Part shown: positions 1-11,800 of the stretch, piece after piece
Layout of the letters: every line of letters begins with the position of its first letter
How positions within the stretch are numbered: position 1 is the stretch's first letter
Origin: Lichina pygmaea
Taxonomy: Eukaryota; Ascomycota; Lichinomycetes; Lichinales; Lichinaceae
Reading direction: 5' to 3'
DNA length: 64,000 nt
Assembly (NCBI GenBank): GCA_963422465.1
Contig: OY730172.1
Location: 2,108,001-2,172,000, forward strand
The notes under the pieces: model-generated
What the model was told of the DNA's origin: nothing
Seen by the model: only the letters and a program-made list of their open reading frames with translations
Database searches by the model: none
Translations under genes and position numbers: made by a program

Positions 1-1169
1 AAACAGCCAAATACCGGTAGGGAAAACATGATTGATCTCTTTCGTCTCGACATCCTGCTTAACTCCTCGGGCCCAGAAGCAGTTTGAGCCTGGCTGCTTT
101 AATTATTGAAAGCCGACAGTCGAGTCGGGGAGAATTGAGTGTAGATTGGTCTGGCTAACTAAAATCTAGGAGCGACAACAAAGAAGAAGAAGAAGAAGAA
201 GAAGAAGGAGAAAAGTCTGCACACTGTCATGTGTACAAGCAAGACAACAATTTAGCCGTCGCTCAGGGGGGAGGCTGATCTCGACACCGCCCGCAAATCC
301 TGGGGCAACTCTTCCAGAGAGTCCCCGGTCAACAATCATCCGTAAATTAGCCCAGCCGCATCTTCTCATTCTAAACTTACTCCGTACTGTCTCTCGAGAG
401 GAATGCGGTGGAATGCGCTGACTAAGTACTCGTATGGGAAGCAGGGACCGGATTTGTCGCCGTTGAGGCCCATGTGACTAATAGATCGGCTGATTCATCA
501 GGTCACATGACCTAAGAATTCCTTTGCCTACAGTAATACGAGTACCAGAGCGGTACATAAGTATCTATGTACCCTCGTACTCCTGCGAGGTGCTCCGTAC
601 CGAAGTACATCACAGACTGTCTCACGACATGTCCTCTCAGGTCATCTGCTGGGGAGGGTTGAGAAGACTTGGGGATTCGATCCATCCTTGGCCGACCACA
701 GAAGTACAGTACGTACTCTGCCCAGCAGTGGCCAGTTCGGCCAGGCCGGGTTGACGGCTCACTGTACTCGTAGTATTTGGACATGGTCGCTGATCTTTCA
801 GCTTACTAATAGTACCCATACGTACTGTGCTAACATCGTAATAAGTACATATGTACCCCTCCTGCCTCTGTACCTCGTACCCCAACCCTGCAGCGAGTCC
901 ATCCAGACAGGTTCCGCTCCGTGGACTTGGTGTCGATGGACGACCTTCCATCAGCGTGCCACCCCACACCTTGGGAAGCATCGTCTGGCCCAGCTCTCGT
1001 CGTGAGCCTGCGTCGACTGGCAGGGATGTGAAAGGGGCGATGGCACCAGGGGTCTGATCGTGCGAGATGTCAACGCAGGCTGCTGGTACGTAACCAACAT
1101 AACGTACCCTTGCTGCTTCCTCAAAACTCGCAACCAAAAGTATTTGATTTGGTCTCATGACCAGGTGTA

Positions 1170-1206
<37 letters not shown>

Positions 1207-1223
1207 TGTCCCGTCATGCAATG
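1..1223. other. Left-end spacer, no gene seen
   Basis: No open frame here has a recognisable domain or convincing codon pattern. It holds an AGA trinucleotide run near 180-207, scattered GTAC-rich motifs (for example near 700-712 and 820-860) and a GA dinucleotide run just beyond the FunK1 stop. The part nearest 1224 is probably the 3' UTR of the FunK1 kinase gene. Confidence 0.6.
1173..1203. repeat. GA dinucleotide microsatellite
   Basis: About 15.5 perfect GA units lie 20 bp beyond the stop codon of the FunK1 gene, probably in its 3' UTR. Expected to vary in length between strains. Confidence 0.9.
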
Positions 1224-3633
1224 CTACTCCCCCGCCAAGACCTGCGGATCTTCTCGGGCCTGGCGGAGGATCTCTTTCATTAAGGAATAGAGCTGTCGAT
1301 CTAGTGTTTTCCACCGGTGCCCACCTGGAAACACCTTCCTCCGCAGTCTGTTGACCCATGGAGCCAGCACCTGATACGACGGCAAGAAGTGATCCTCCAT
1401 CGTCCTGAGGAAATCACCTTCGTCGCCGATCAAACCCTTCTTTTTGGACAGCAGGTCTTCTGTTCCGAGGTAGTTCCATTCCTCAAAACTCCGAACGACC
1501 CTGCTTTTGTTTCGCCGGTCGTAGTGGACGCAGATCCAGAGGAGCACCCAGAAGAAGGACTCTAGATCGTGCATGAAAGAATGTTGCTCGCCGTAGAGGA
1601 CTCCGATGGCCAAGAACGCTCTTGTCCCAGTCTTCCCACTTGCTCCCGAGACGCCCTCTCGTTCCACTCGGATGGCCAAATCAAGATCGATCAAGAACGA
1701 AAGCCAAGAAGAGCTGTTGTGATCCTCGTTGATTATGAGATTGTTGATCGAAATGTCTCTGTGGAGGAAGCCTGCGTTCAACAAGGATTCATGTCCCTCG
1801 ATGCAGCCCTCTAGGGCGGCAAGGAGGGCTGATCGGGAGCTCGCCTTGTAGATAGGCTTTCCATAGTCACGCAGAACAACACGTCGACGCACCCGATTCG
1901 GTGGTGCGTCCTCACCGGTCTTTGGTGGAAACGCCGAGCGGGACCGTTTGCTGGGGCGCAGAGCAGCAGCGGTTTGACTTGAAGATCGCTTCTTGCCGGT
2001 GGTTTTGCTCTTGCTGCGGCCCCTCCGCAAATCACTAGAGACAGTCGTACCCGGGGTTGGCGTCGAGCGTTTCGGCCGGGAGCTTGTTGATCTGGTGACA
2101 TCCAGCCCTCCACGAACGTTGCCTTGGATGTCATCGTCTGTACCGTGTACCCGAACGGTCTCGTGATGATAGTATCTGGCCACGTTGACGACACCTGAAC
2201 CAGACACCTCACGTAACATTTCGCCTTCCTCGTCACGTTCGGTGAATTGCCATGAGTCTTTGATGACGAGTGGTGTCTGTGGCTGTCCTTCGTGGTGGGC
2301 TTGCCAGCAAGTCGTAGCCCGGCCAGATATGCAACTTGCGCGTAACATCAACTTGTCGATGATGAGGCGCTCTGTTGAGCCATTCCGCTCGATCTCGATG
2401 AAGCGCTCGCCGTTTGCTGTCACGATTGTCGGGTCAAAGCCAAGCTCTTCCTGGCTCATCCAGAGAAAGCCGAGGACTGTGGACACAAACTGCAGCCCGT
2501 CTTTGTTGATGTTGAACTGCTCGGATGCGATGCCCCCTAGCCGATCAAACTCCCATATCCTCATCAAAGACCCACAGATGGTGAAGCCCAGGACAAAGCG
2601 ACGAGTGTCTTGAGCAGCAAGGACTTCCCTCGCGTATCTCCCAAGATCAAGCCATGCCTTTGACGTCGTGTCAGCTGATGGATTGCTCTTCAGCTCGCCC
2701 GGAACGAGGATTTGCGACCAGTGGCATCGAGAGTCTTTCCCGGCCTTGGGGTCGTCCACAAAGCCGACGTCCAGTTTGCGGTCCCCTGTGGAACCCTGGA
2801 TCGACTTGTATGGCTGTGATATAGGCCTTCGTTGATCTGTCGAGCCCGAATTGTGGTCTTCTGCGAACGCCGCTAGCTTCTCGCACCAGTCCGAGAGCCA
2901 GCTCAACACGTCATCTTGATTTGCGTTTCTCGGCCATCCACTCCACCCTTCCTCGCCGAATAGGGGATCACTGCCTTCCGTGCACTTGTTGAAGATGGCC
3001 GCAGACGCTGTCTCCAGACCTGCCACCCGTCCGAAGTATGTTTCGCGAAAATGACAGAGTCCGACGTGGAGACTACCAAGTTCCAACCTGAGGACCTTGT
3101 CCACATCTCGGCGGTATTCCGAGGAGTTTGCGAAGGAGCTTGTGTTAAGTCGCCAAGGAGTTTGTTGGAGGGAAGAGGCTATTGGTCGGGGGGGCGGGGT
3201 GGACTCGGTGGTGATTTGGTAGACATGGTCCCAGATCAGGGCATCGTCCGCGTTGTTGCCGACTGCCCATAGGAGAGGTTTGGCGCGGCTGTAGTCGAAG
3301 TGATCAGAGGCCGCGGCAGAGACAATTCTCATCACATTGCTTTTGAGGCTGCCATGGCCTGCTTTCGAGCGTAGGAGACCGATGGCAGGAGTGGGTAATA
3401 GAAGGCCAAGAAGCATGATGGTGAACGTTTGGATATCTGTACACGCGTCAGAGGAGCACACTGTACCAAAGCTAGATTGTCGTACCTCCTCGGTCGAAGT
3501 GATCAAGCGCATCCAGAGTGTCTGGAAGGATGCCCTTGTCTTTGCAAGCTGAATGGAACGAAGCGCGGAAGGCATCAAGCCCTTCCCCAATAGGATTGTC
3601 TTTGATGATCTTTGACTGGGATTCATCTGCCAT
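1224..3633 (-). CDS. FunK1-type fungal protein kinase
   Basis: Member of the fungal-specific FunK1 protein-kinase-like family; substrates are generally unknown. Two exons: 3633-3486 and 3436-1224, giving 786 residues. The start at 3633 opens MADESQSKII; the 49-nt intron (3437-3485) has GTACGA and GTACAG ends and a CTCTGAC branch site, and joining across it keeps the frame. An N-terminal FunK1 region with a conserved GELKSNPSA stretch precedes a basic Ser/Lys/Arg-rich linker (about residues 530-580). The catalytic loop reads HRDISINNLI near residue 606. The following metal-binding motif is DLDLA rather than DFG, as is usual in this family. A C-terminal segment, HDLESFFWVLLWI, is also family-typical. 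Length fits the family. It is divergent from the SPFH gene across 1.1 kb. Family assignment is firm; function is not known. Confidence 0.9.
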
Positions 3634-4708
3634 GATGGAGGGGATGTACTGTACGAGGTAGCTGACATTGGAGATGTATCTTCGCAGGGAAGGTTACGTA
3701 CTTGTACGGAGTTACTCCGTATACACTTAGTAAGCTGAAGAGCTCGCAACATTGTCAAACTACCGTAATTTGGTCAGATTGCTACGCCAGCCATCATGAA
3801 TCTAGTCCCTGAGTCCCTTGATGCACCAGCAACCCCAAAGTGGCAGCAAATGACTTGAGATGAGCGTCCTGTTGTCAGGCAGTCACCGATGCCAACAGGG
3901 GGCACACAGAGCTCTGAGTCGGACGAGCGCAAGCACCTAGATGTCTCAAGAGTTTTGATGATGCGGCTCTGAAATCCTCCTTGGCTTGTATACGGAGCGT
4001 ACGTATGGGTACATATTTCTGCTAGTTGTATACGTAACGAACTTCGTACTTAGTACAACAGCATCGCCGGAAGTTGCTGACCCGACGAGACTAAAGCGGC
4101 ATGTGACGCGTCGTCACCGCCCCCGATGCACAGCCCTCGAATCCACCCACCGCCGCCCTTACCCAGAGGTGCGGGAGGCTGGACTACATTAGCAGGACTA
4201 GACATGACACTGATTTCGCAAAGCAGCATGACAACAGCTGCCCCAAGAGCAAGGCCGGGGGCGGGGGGGGGGGGGGGGGGGGGGCAGTGCCAGGGGCGCA
4301 ATGTCGCTGTCGTACGATACGTGTAAGTGTCAGTGCCATATCGGCGGAGCTGAGGAGGTCATGAGAAACAGTGAATCCGCCGCAGGGCGCATGGGAATCC
4401 TTGATGCGATCAGCCTTGCGCAGTAGCTTCGTAGGTTACGGGACATGCTGTACGGTAGTACGTAGGTGGTGTCATATATAAAATATGTCATCGTCCCCGC
4501 TCCAGCGGGAAGCTCGAGGCCAGAATTGGTAGCCAACACACAGCTACAGCTACATTCCACGGTAGACGACGTGCGGGAGTGCCAGAACAACAGCAACAGC
4601 ATTTCCAACCGACAACCAGCCCCATCCGTCACCGGGGAAGTGACCGTACAATCCTACACTTATCGCAAGGCACATCGACCCTCGTGTCTCTCCAGAGAAG
4701 ATCAGAAG
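3634..4708. other. Divergent promoter region, FunK1 / SPFH
   Basis: Spacer of 1075 bp between two divergent starts, so it should contain both promoters. It holds GTAC-rich motifs near 3640-3725 and 3995-4050 and a run of 22 G at 4263-4284. No gene is supported. Confidence 0.6.
4263..4284. repeat. G22 mononucleotide run
   Basis: Twenty-two consecutive G on the plus strand, about 425 bp before the SPFH start codon. One of nine G:C runs of 17 bp or more in the window; length may be inaccurate from sequencing slippage. Confidence 0.9.
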
Positions 4709-5330
4709 ATGGAGAACGGAAAGAGTCCGGCAAAGTTGGACGACGAGCTGGCGCCACAGCAGCAGCAGCAGCAGGAGCAGCAGCGGCGAGGTTACGGTCA
4801 CGCTCAGGGCTCGACGGGAACGTCGCCGTCGATGGCGCCGCTCGTGACGGTGCAGCCGCCGCGCCGAGAGGACCTGCAGCCGTCGTACGCGCAGGTGCTC
4901 GTGGGCGACGACCCGGCCGCGCACGGGTGGTATGGCGCCATGAGTGAGTGATCAAGTCTCCCCCGGAGGGCGAGTAACGAGGCGTCGAGCTCGGACCAGA
5001 ACGACAGTCATTCGTACGCTACCGATACTTCTGGCGAGGACACACACGCTGACGCACAACTCGTTCGTACGTCCCAGTCAATGCGCTCGGTTCGACCATC
5101 GGCCTGCTCGGGTCCATCCCCGGCTGCATCTTCTGCCCGAACCCCTACAAGCCGGTGCATCAGGGAAACGTCGGCCTCATCACGCGCTTCGGCCGCTTCA
5201 CGCGCGCCGTCGATCCCGGCCTCGTCAAGGTCAACCCGTTGTCCGAGAAGCTCGTGCAGGTCGACGTCAAGATTCAGATTGTCGGTAGGTGACCGAGAGT
5301 TGGTTATGCTCTCTCTGTCATACACACACA

Positions 5331-5399
<69 letters not shown>

Positions 5400-6113
5400 G
5401 CTGTCAATCGCCTTCTGTCATGTGATCCAAAGGACGGCGCTGACGCGGCCGAGTCCGCAGAGGTCCCTAGGCAGACGTGCATGACCAAGGACAACGTCAC
5501 CCTCCACCTGACGTCGGTCATCTACTACCACGTGACTTCGCCGCACAAGACGGCCTTCGGCATCGCCGACGTGCGCACGGCGCTGATCGAGCGGACGCAG
5601 ACGACGCTGCGGCACGTCGTCGGCGCGCGCGTGCTGCAGGACGTGATCGAGCGGCGCGAGGAGATTGCGCAGTCGATCGGCGAGATCATCGAGGGCGTGG
5701 CGGCGCAGTGGGGGGTCAGGGTCGAGAGCATGCTGATCAAGGACATGCTCTTCAGCAACGAGCTGCAGGAGTCGCTCTCCATGGCGGCCCAGTCCAAGCG
5801 CCTCGGCGAGTCCAAGATCATCGCCGCCCGCGCCGAGGTCGAGGCGGCCAAGCTCATGCGCCAGGCCGCCGACATCCTCTCGAGCGCGCCCGCGATGCAG
5901 ATCCGCTACCTCGAGGCCATGCAGGCCATGGCCAAGTCGGCAAACTCGAAGGTCATCTTCCTGCCCGCCACCAACCAGACGGTGCAGTCCCAGCTCGCCG
6001 GTTCCGGTTCTGGATCCGGCTCCGGCTCTGGATCCGGAACCGCGCACGATTTCGGCTCGGACGACGGTGGCTTTCAGAGCGCCATCAACGCTCAGGTCGT
6101 CAGCAACATCTAA
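4709..6113 (+). CDS. Stomatin-like band-7 (SPFH) membrane protein
   Basis: SPFH/band-7 protein of the stomatin family, which forms membrane-bound oligomers that organise lipid microdomains. Three exons, 4709-4943, 5078-5284 and 5461-6113, encode 364 residues. Both introns have GT..AG ends and GCTGACG branch sites. Residues 1-78 are low complexity with a Gln run. A hydrophobic hairpin segment follows (ALGSTIGLLGSIPGCIF, about 81-97), with cysteines placed where stomatins are often palmitoylated. The band-7 domain begins NVGLITRFGRF and continues through MTKDNVTLHLTSVIYY, then an Ala/Glu-rich helix (ARAEVEAAKLMRQAADIL). The C-terminus has a Gly-Ser repeat. Joining at 5284/5461 gives VKIQIVEVPRQTC, the expected family sequence, which fixes intron 2. 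Mitochondrial or plasma-membrane location cannot be decided here. Confidence 0.92.
5333..5390. repeat. CT microsatellite inside SPFH intron 2
   Basis: Twenty-nine CT units lie inside the 176-nt intron 5285-5460, preceded by a short CA run. In the transcript this is an unusually long pyrimidine tract between the donor and the branch site. Confidence 0.92.
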
Positions 6114-6467
6114 GCGCGGCGGATGAGAAGGAGATGTCACATCTCCTCTTCTCTCTTCTCTCCTCTCTTTTGCTCCTCGTCTCGCTCATGTTCCCCCCTT
6201 CTCTCTATCTCTCTCTCCCTCTCCTTCGCTGTCTCATATGCCACCTCACGCTCTCGCTCACTGTTTCTCAGGCACCATTCATTCATTTTTTCCACGCTGG
6301 ATTATACCCACCCTCTTTATTTTTATCTTTATTTTTTTTCTTGGGACGGTCAGCTAGCAAAAGGGGTGCAAGCGCCTTGTCGATCCGCCCTTGTCTCCCT
6401 CACTCCTGCCTTGGCCCACATCACTCATCTCTCCTCCCTCTTCATCCCTAGCTTACCTGTCATCCTG

Positions 6468-6470
<3 letters not shown>

Positions 6471-6516
<46 letters not shown>
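6471..6516. repeat. CT microsatellite
   Basis: Twenty-three CT units downstream of the SPFH stop, probably in the 3' UTR or just beyond it. Confidence 0.9.
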
Positions 6517-6520
<4 letters not shown>

Positions 6521-7190
6521 GACAGCAATCTGTTCCACATATCCTCGTCAACCACATAATACCCGGCCGACTGTGATCACTACGATGACGACAACGACGA
6601 GGATGACGGCGATGAGGATGGAGCACGCGCCGAATGCAAACTCATTCTTTCATTCTCCTCTCTGGGGGTTCGAGGTATAACAGTGTTGAAGTCAGTCGGG
6701 AACAATGTATGCAAATCTGCTGCATCACCTCTCTCCATCCTTGTGCCACTCCAGTCTTCAGTCTTTCTTTCTCACCGTGCTCGTAGTGCTGTGGCCAGTT
6801 CCTCCTAGTGTATAGTGTCTGTTCCTCCCGACTGCTGCCGCAGCCCGGCTCACAATGCTGCCGTCCGCTCGTAATGCTGCTGCCCCGCTCACAGTGCAGC
6901 TGCCCAAGTCCCTAGTCTCTGCCGTGCACTCCTAACCCCTGCTGTGCACTCCTACCGTCTACTGTGGGCTTCCTTAGTGTCTGGCTGGCCCGGTGGCGCA
7001 GACGACTGGGCCTGATGGCGGAGAGACGGCCGGCCCGATGGCGGAGAGATGGCGGAGAGAAAAAGTCATGCGACAGCTGCGGCGAGCTACGGTACAGTAT
7101 CTCCTCAGCTTCGGGCAGGGTACGGTACGTATCGTAGGGACCAGTGGCTGGGGACACTACCCTGGCGCCGTCTTTGAGACTTCTGCCTAT

Positions 7191-7246
7191 GGGGGGGGGG
7201 GGGGGGGGGGGGGTATTCTGCCTACCAAAGGGGGGGGGGGGGGGGG
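7191..7246. repeat. Paired G23 and G17 runs
   Basis: G23 at 7191-7213 and G17 at 7230-7246, separated by 16 bp. Two long G runs this close could form a G-quadruplex on the plus strand (inference). Confidence 0.9.
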
Positions 7247-7466
7247 TGTCAGTGGTTTTCCGGTGCCACCTTCTTTCTAGCTAGTTTAGTGCACGTGACA
7301 GGCACGAGCTGCCTCGCCCCCATGAGCTGCTACTGTAGCCGCTCTACTCGTATACGGCAGAGCTGAGACATTGTGAGGGTCTAGCTGGTGCAGCTAGCTT
7401 CTTGGGCTGGGAGCTAGCTTCTTCTGCTAGCAGCTGCTAGCAGCTGAGCGAGCGCTGGAAGTCTGA

Positions 7467-7468
<2 letters not shown>

Positions 7469-7497
<29 letters not shown>
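7469..7497. repeat. C29 mononucleotide run
   Basis: Twenty-nine consecutive C on the plus strand, 222 bp beyond the G17 run, so G and C runs sit in inverted orientation and could pair. Confidence 0.9.
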
Positions 7498-7498
<1 letters not shown>

Positions 7499-8515
7499 TC
7501 TGGCGGTGCTGAAAAGTTCGTCCGAGAGAGCGAGAGTCCTATTGAGAGATTGAGAGATTGTTCTTGCGCCTACTGTATGTCCTAGTGCTTGTAGGGAGCT
7601 TGTAGTAGCTGCCCTGAGGTTTTTCTTTCTGCTTTCTGCGCGTGGTGGCCTTGAGTCAATGATATCTTTTGGAGCACGCCTTTGCTCCCGACAGCCAGCT
7701 GCTAGGGACGCCCTTAGAAGGCTCTTTTTGCCTTGGAGTTGTTTTGTCGCCTTCAGTATTCACAACAAAGTACTATCGTTGGTGACTGCTTCGTTAGTCA
7801 CGGTATGAAGAGACCGGTCACTTTTATTATCTACGGAGTACAGTACTCGGAGATGTTTTGATGGCTGGGAAGTGGAATGTGGAATGTGTACAGTAGAGAG
7901 CGGATCTTTTCTGTCTTCCTCCTCCTTCCGTGTCTTCCACGTCTTTCACGTCTTTCCCTCTCTCGCCCTCTCATCGTCCATGTGTCCCTCGACGATCCGC
8001 CAGTCAACCCCGCATTACGGGAAGAGAGAGGAGACGAAAGAAAGAAAGAATAAATAAATAATAAAAAAAAGGATACATGGAGCAGCACGTGTATGACCGA
8101 CTCTATGTAATACCCTTCTGTTTAGGACACCCGGCTCTTTCATCCCTTGGACGTGGGCGAGCTCCAATCGCTTTCTGGATATCGCTGTGGTAGGTCTGAT
8201 GTCTGTATGCCTTGCTGCGGATGGGGCAGGAATCCTGCCAAGAGGAAGGAGGAGGCGGAGAAGGATGAGAGACCTGCCGGTCGGGCAGAACGCCGGTCCC
8301 GAAGCGTGACGTGGGAACGATTGACAGGGCCATCGTAGGACATACAAACTTTCGCCGCAGGAGGGATATAAGACAGGACAGAATACAGTGAAAAAGACGA
8401 TACGCTGGAAAGAAAGAAAGAGAGTAGGAAAGATGGACTGCCGTAGGAGAGAGACTCGAGACAGACTTGGTAACCGACCGTCGGCGCCTTTTGTCCCCTG
8501 CCTCCGGTCCCAAAA

Positions 8516-8781
8516 CTATTTGGTGATGTTGCTGCTGCTGGCTTCGGATAGAGGTACATCGTCCTCGAATCGTCGACCCTCGAGATCGGCCGTGGGCAAG
8601 TCTTCCCCGACGCCGGAATCGGCGGGACCGTTGTACAGTTCGACTTCGAGATGCTTGCCCTGGTTGAGACCGTGACCGGGACCGCGACTGTGACCGCGAC
8701 CACGGTGTTTGTTGCCGCCGTGCTCCATGACGAGAGAACCTGGCTCGTAATCGTGCCGGTGGACCTGCGTGGACGAGGCTA

Positions 8782-8817
<36 letters not shown>

Positions 8818-11800
8818 ACGAGTCCTCATCCTCATCCTTACCCTCCTCACCGTCTTCGTCTTCTTCGAGCACGCTTTCCGACAGAAGGCTGGCTCTCCCG
8901 CGACCGCCGCTCCTCGTGTCGCTCTCCAAGGACCGGCTGCTCATCGAGCTGCCACCGATGGTCGAGCCGGCACCGCCAATCTCCGTGCCGGACAGCATCG
9001 AGGCCGTGCTCGTCCGTCGTTCTGTCTGGCTTGCCGTGCTGGTCTCACTCACGCTCTCGCTGTACGCGTCGCTTCCGTCGGTGAGAGAGTGCCGCCGGCT
9101 GTGAAAATCGTCGTCCGTGGTCCCGGCGCGGCTTGTCGTGACGGTCGCCGTCTCCGTGCGGCCGTCGTCGTCGTTCGACCCCATCTCGCTGTCCATCATG
9201 TACTCGTCGATGCTGTCTTGGTCGGCTCCACCACTAGCGACGTTGGTGTCACGGTCGAGGATATCAAGTCCGGCGGCATCGGTAGCGCCTGCGTTCTCCT
9301 TGCCACCCGCGCCACCGTTCTTGAGCCTGATCCCGCCGCGGCTGTCGAGACTGAACTTCCTCGACGACCCGGCCGTCTTGACGCTGTGGCTCCGTTTGAG
9401 GCTGACGAGACCGCCCGCGTGGCCGCCGTTGCCGCCAGTGCGCCCGTTGCTCGGTCGATACCCGGAGAAGGCCTGTCCGCCCGTAGGCACGTTGTTGGTG
9501 ATCTGGTTGAGGGAGAGGATGCGTCGACCGGGAGACGACGTCGGCCCCATAGCGCTCATGCGGATCGGCGGCGGTTTGGCCTTCAATGCGACGCCCACCG
9601 CAGCCGGCTCCGTCGACCCCAGTCCCACGCCGCTGGCAGCCCGCTTCGCCGACGGGACTCGCTTCAGCGACATCGACTTGTCCGGATCGTCCTTGAATGG
9701 CCGCCGCGAGATGAGCAGGGCCCGCGACTGGTCGATGACGCCCTCCAAGATGCGTCGCTCGAGCGCCTCGGCACGACCCTCCATCGTCGCCAGCTCTTCG
9801 TGACGTATCCTGCGCGCCGTCTCGAGGCTCGCGACCTCGGCCGCCAGCCGCGTCTTCTGTGAGATCAATCCGTCTTTGTCGGCCGTCAGATCGCCTACGG
9901 CCCGTCGCAGACCGTCCCTTTCGGCCACCAGATCCGCCGTCTCCTGCTCGACCCGCTCCTTTCGCGCGAGGGACACGTTGAGCGCGATCGCCGCTTCCTC
10001 GGCGCGCTTTTCCTTGTCCTCCCGTTCCTCGGTCAGTAGCTTCGACTGCGTCGCGAAGTAGGCCGACACCTCGGACGCCGTCGCTCGGACCTGCTGGTGG
10101 ATCTGGTCGAGGAGCTCCATCTGCGCTAGAGAGCTCTCGACCGCCGAGGCGTGGTCCACGATCCTGTCGAGCTTCTCGTGTGCTTCCTCGTCCTTCCGAG
10201 GTGTCGTCACTTTGGCGAGATCGATAATCCTGTCAAGCTTCGTCTGCACCTGGGCGTCGTCGTATCTTTCCGGCTCGGGCTGGTCTTTGATCAGGTTGTG
10301 TAGTTCGGCGGTCACGGCGCTCGATGACTGCTGGGCCTGAGACCGCACCTCGTCGGCATGTTGCTGCGCGTGTTCGAGATGCTGCCGCACAATCACCGCG
10401 ATGTTGTCGACCGACTGCACAATACGCGGTTCTTGTTCGCCCATCTGCCTTTGAAGCCCGTCGAGTTTGCCAAGGACCAAGTCGGCCTTGGCCTTTGTGT
10501 CGACGAAGCCGGCTTTGGTCTCGAGACAGGTCTCGTCCACCTTGCTGTAGGTGTCCTCGACGCGGTCAAACACCGTCTTGGAGTCCTGCGCCAGCTTGTC
10601 GACGGCTTCCGTCATCGAGATGCCCAGCGTGTCGGAAGACAGCTTCAGTTCGTCGGCCACCGTGCGGACGCTGTTGACGGCCCGGTCGCCGTCCTCCGAG
10701 CTCTTCTGCGCCGCCTTCTGAGCCTCGCCGAACGCCATCTGCGCGTCGTCGTACTTGGTCATGAGCTCGTCAAAGCGCTCGTCGACCTTCTGCAACACCT
10801 CCGCCGATTTCTGATCTTGGTCCGATTTCAAGCCCTCGCCCATCCCGTGCGACCGCTCAAACTCTCGAGCCAATATCTCCATAACCTCTTTGATGTCCGT
10901 GCCGGTGCTGGCATTTGCTGTGACAATCTCGTCGATCCCGTTGACGACCCTTTCCATCGCCTCGATTTCTTCGTTGCGGTCATCAAACCGAGTCGTCAGG
11001 TCTGTCTGAACCTCTTCGAGGAAGCACTTGATGTCGCCCAGTCGCTCAGCAATTCCAGCCGTCTCCAGCTTACCGTCTTCCATGGCGTTGATCGTGAGCT
11101 CAACGTCCTGCTGTGCCTTGTCATGTTGGTCCCTCAGGAGATCGATCACGGAGTCAATCTGCTCCTTCGTTGCCAGGTGATTCGTCTCGGGCGGCGGGAT
11201 CTGGTCGATCTGAGTCTTGATATCCATGCAGGCCTCCCCGATGGCATCGAGATCCGTCTTGGATATCTCCTCTCCTTCGGACACTTTGCTGGTGACACGG
11301 TCCTTGACTTCCTCAATCGTGGCTCTGATTTCCTTGGTCAGGATCTCAAGAGCACCCAGGTCGTTTCCTCCGTTGGCGAGACCGGTCTCGACCCCGGCCG
11401 CGATATCATTGACGGCATCCTTGGTATCCTTGACGAGCAACTGAATCGCATCGACGTCCGCCTTGTTGGCAGCGTCTTTGAGGTCGGACACCAGCTCCTC
11501 GATTTTCGCCTTGGTGTTGACGAGCAAAGTCTCCAGTGCGTCGACGTCTTCTTTCTTCGCGTTGTCCGTCGCAGCATCCGCCGGCTCTTTGGCCCCGAGA
11601 GCTCCGATGCCGGCCTCAATGTCCTTGAGCTTATCTTCCATGGCCATCAAGTCGTCTCTCGTCGCAACGCCCTCTGGAAGCGTGGACGATTCCGGCGCAG
11701 ATGCGCGTTCTCGGGCTTCGGTGTCCAGAGCTTCCACCTTGATGCGTAGCTGCGCGATCAGGACCTCGAGATTTTCAATGTCGTTCCGCTTCAAGCTGTC

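Larger units (their letters stand above)
6114..8515. other. Convergent 3' spacer rich in simple repeats
   Basis: 2.4 kb between convergent genes, holding both 3' UTRs. The first 400 bp are strongly pyrimidine-rich, with a CT run at 6471-6516. Further on lie three G:C runs (7191-7213, 7230-7246, 7469-7497) and repeated GCTAGCAGCT-like words near 7395-7455. No coding sequence is supported. Confidence 0.6.

Noticed and set aside
637-1359. 240-codon minus frame over the GA run
   Set aside because: Ser-Leu repeat from the microsatellite; overlaps the FunK1 3' end with no domain.
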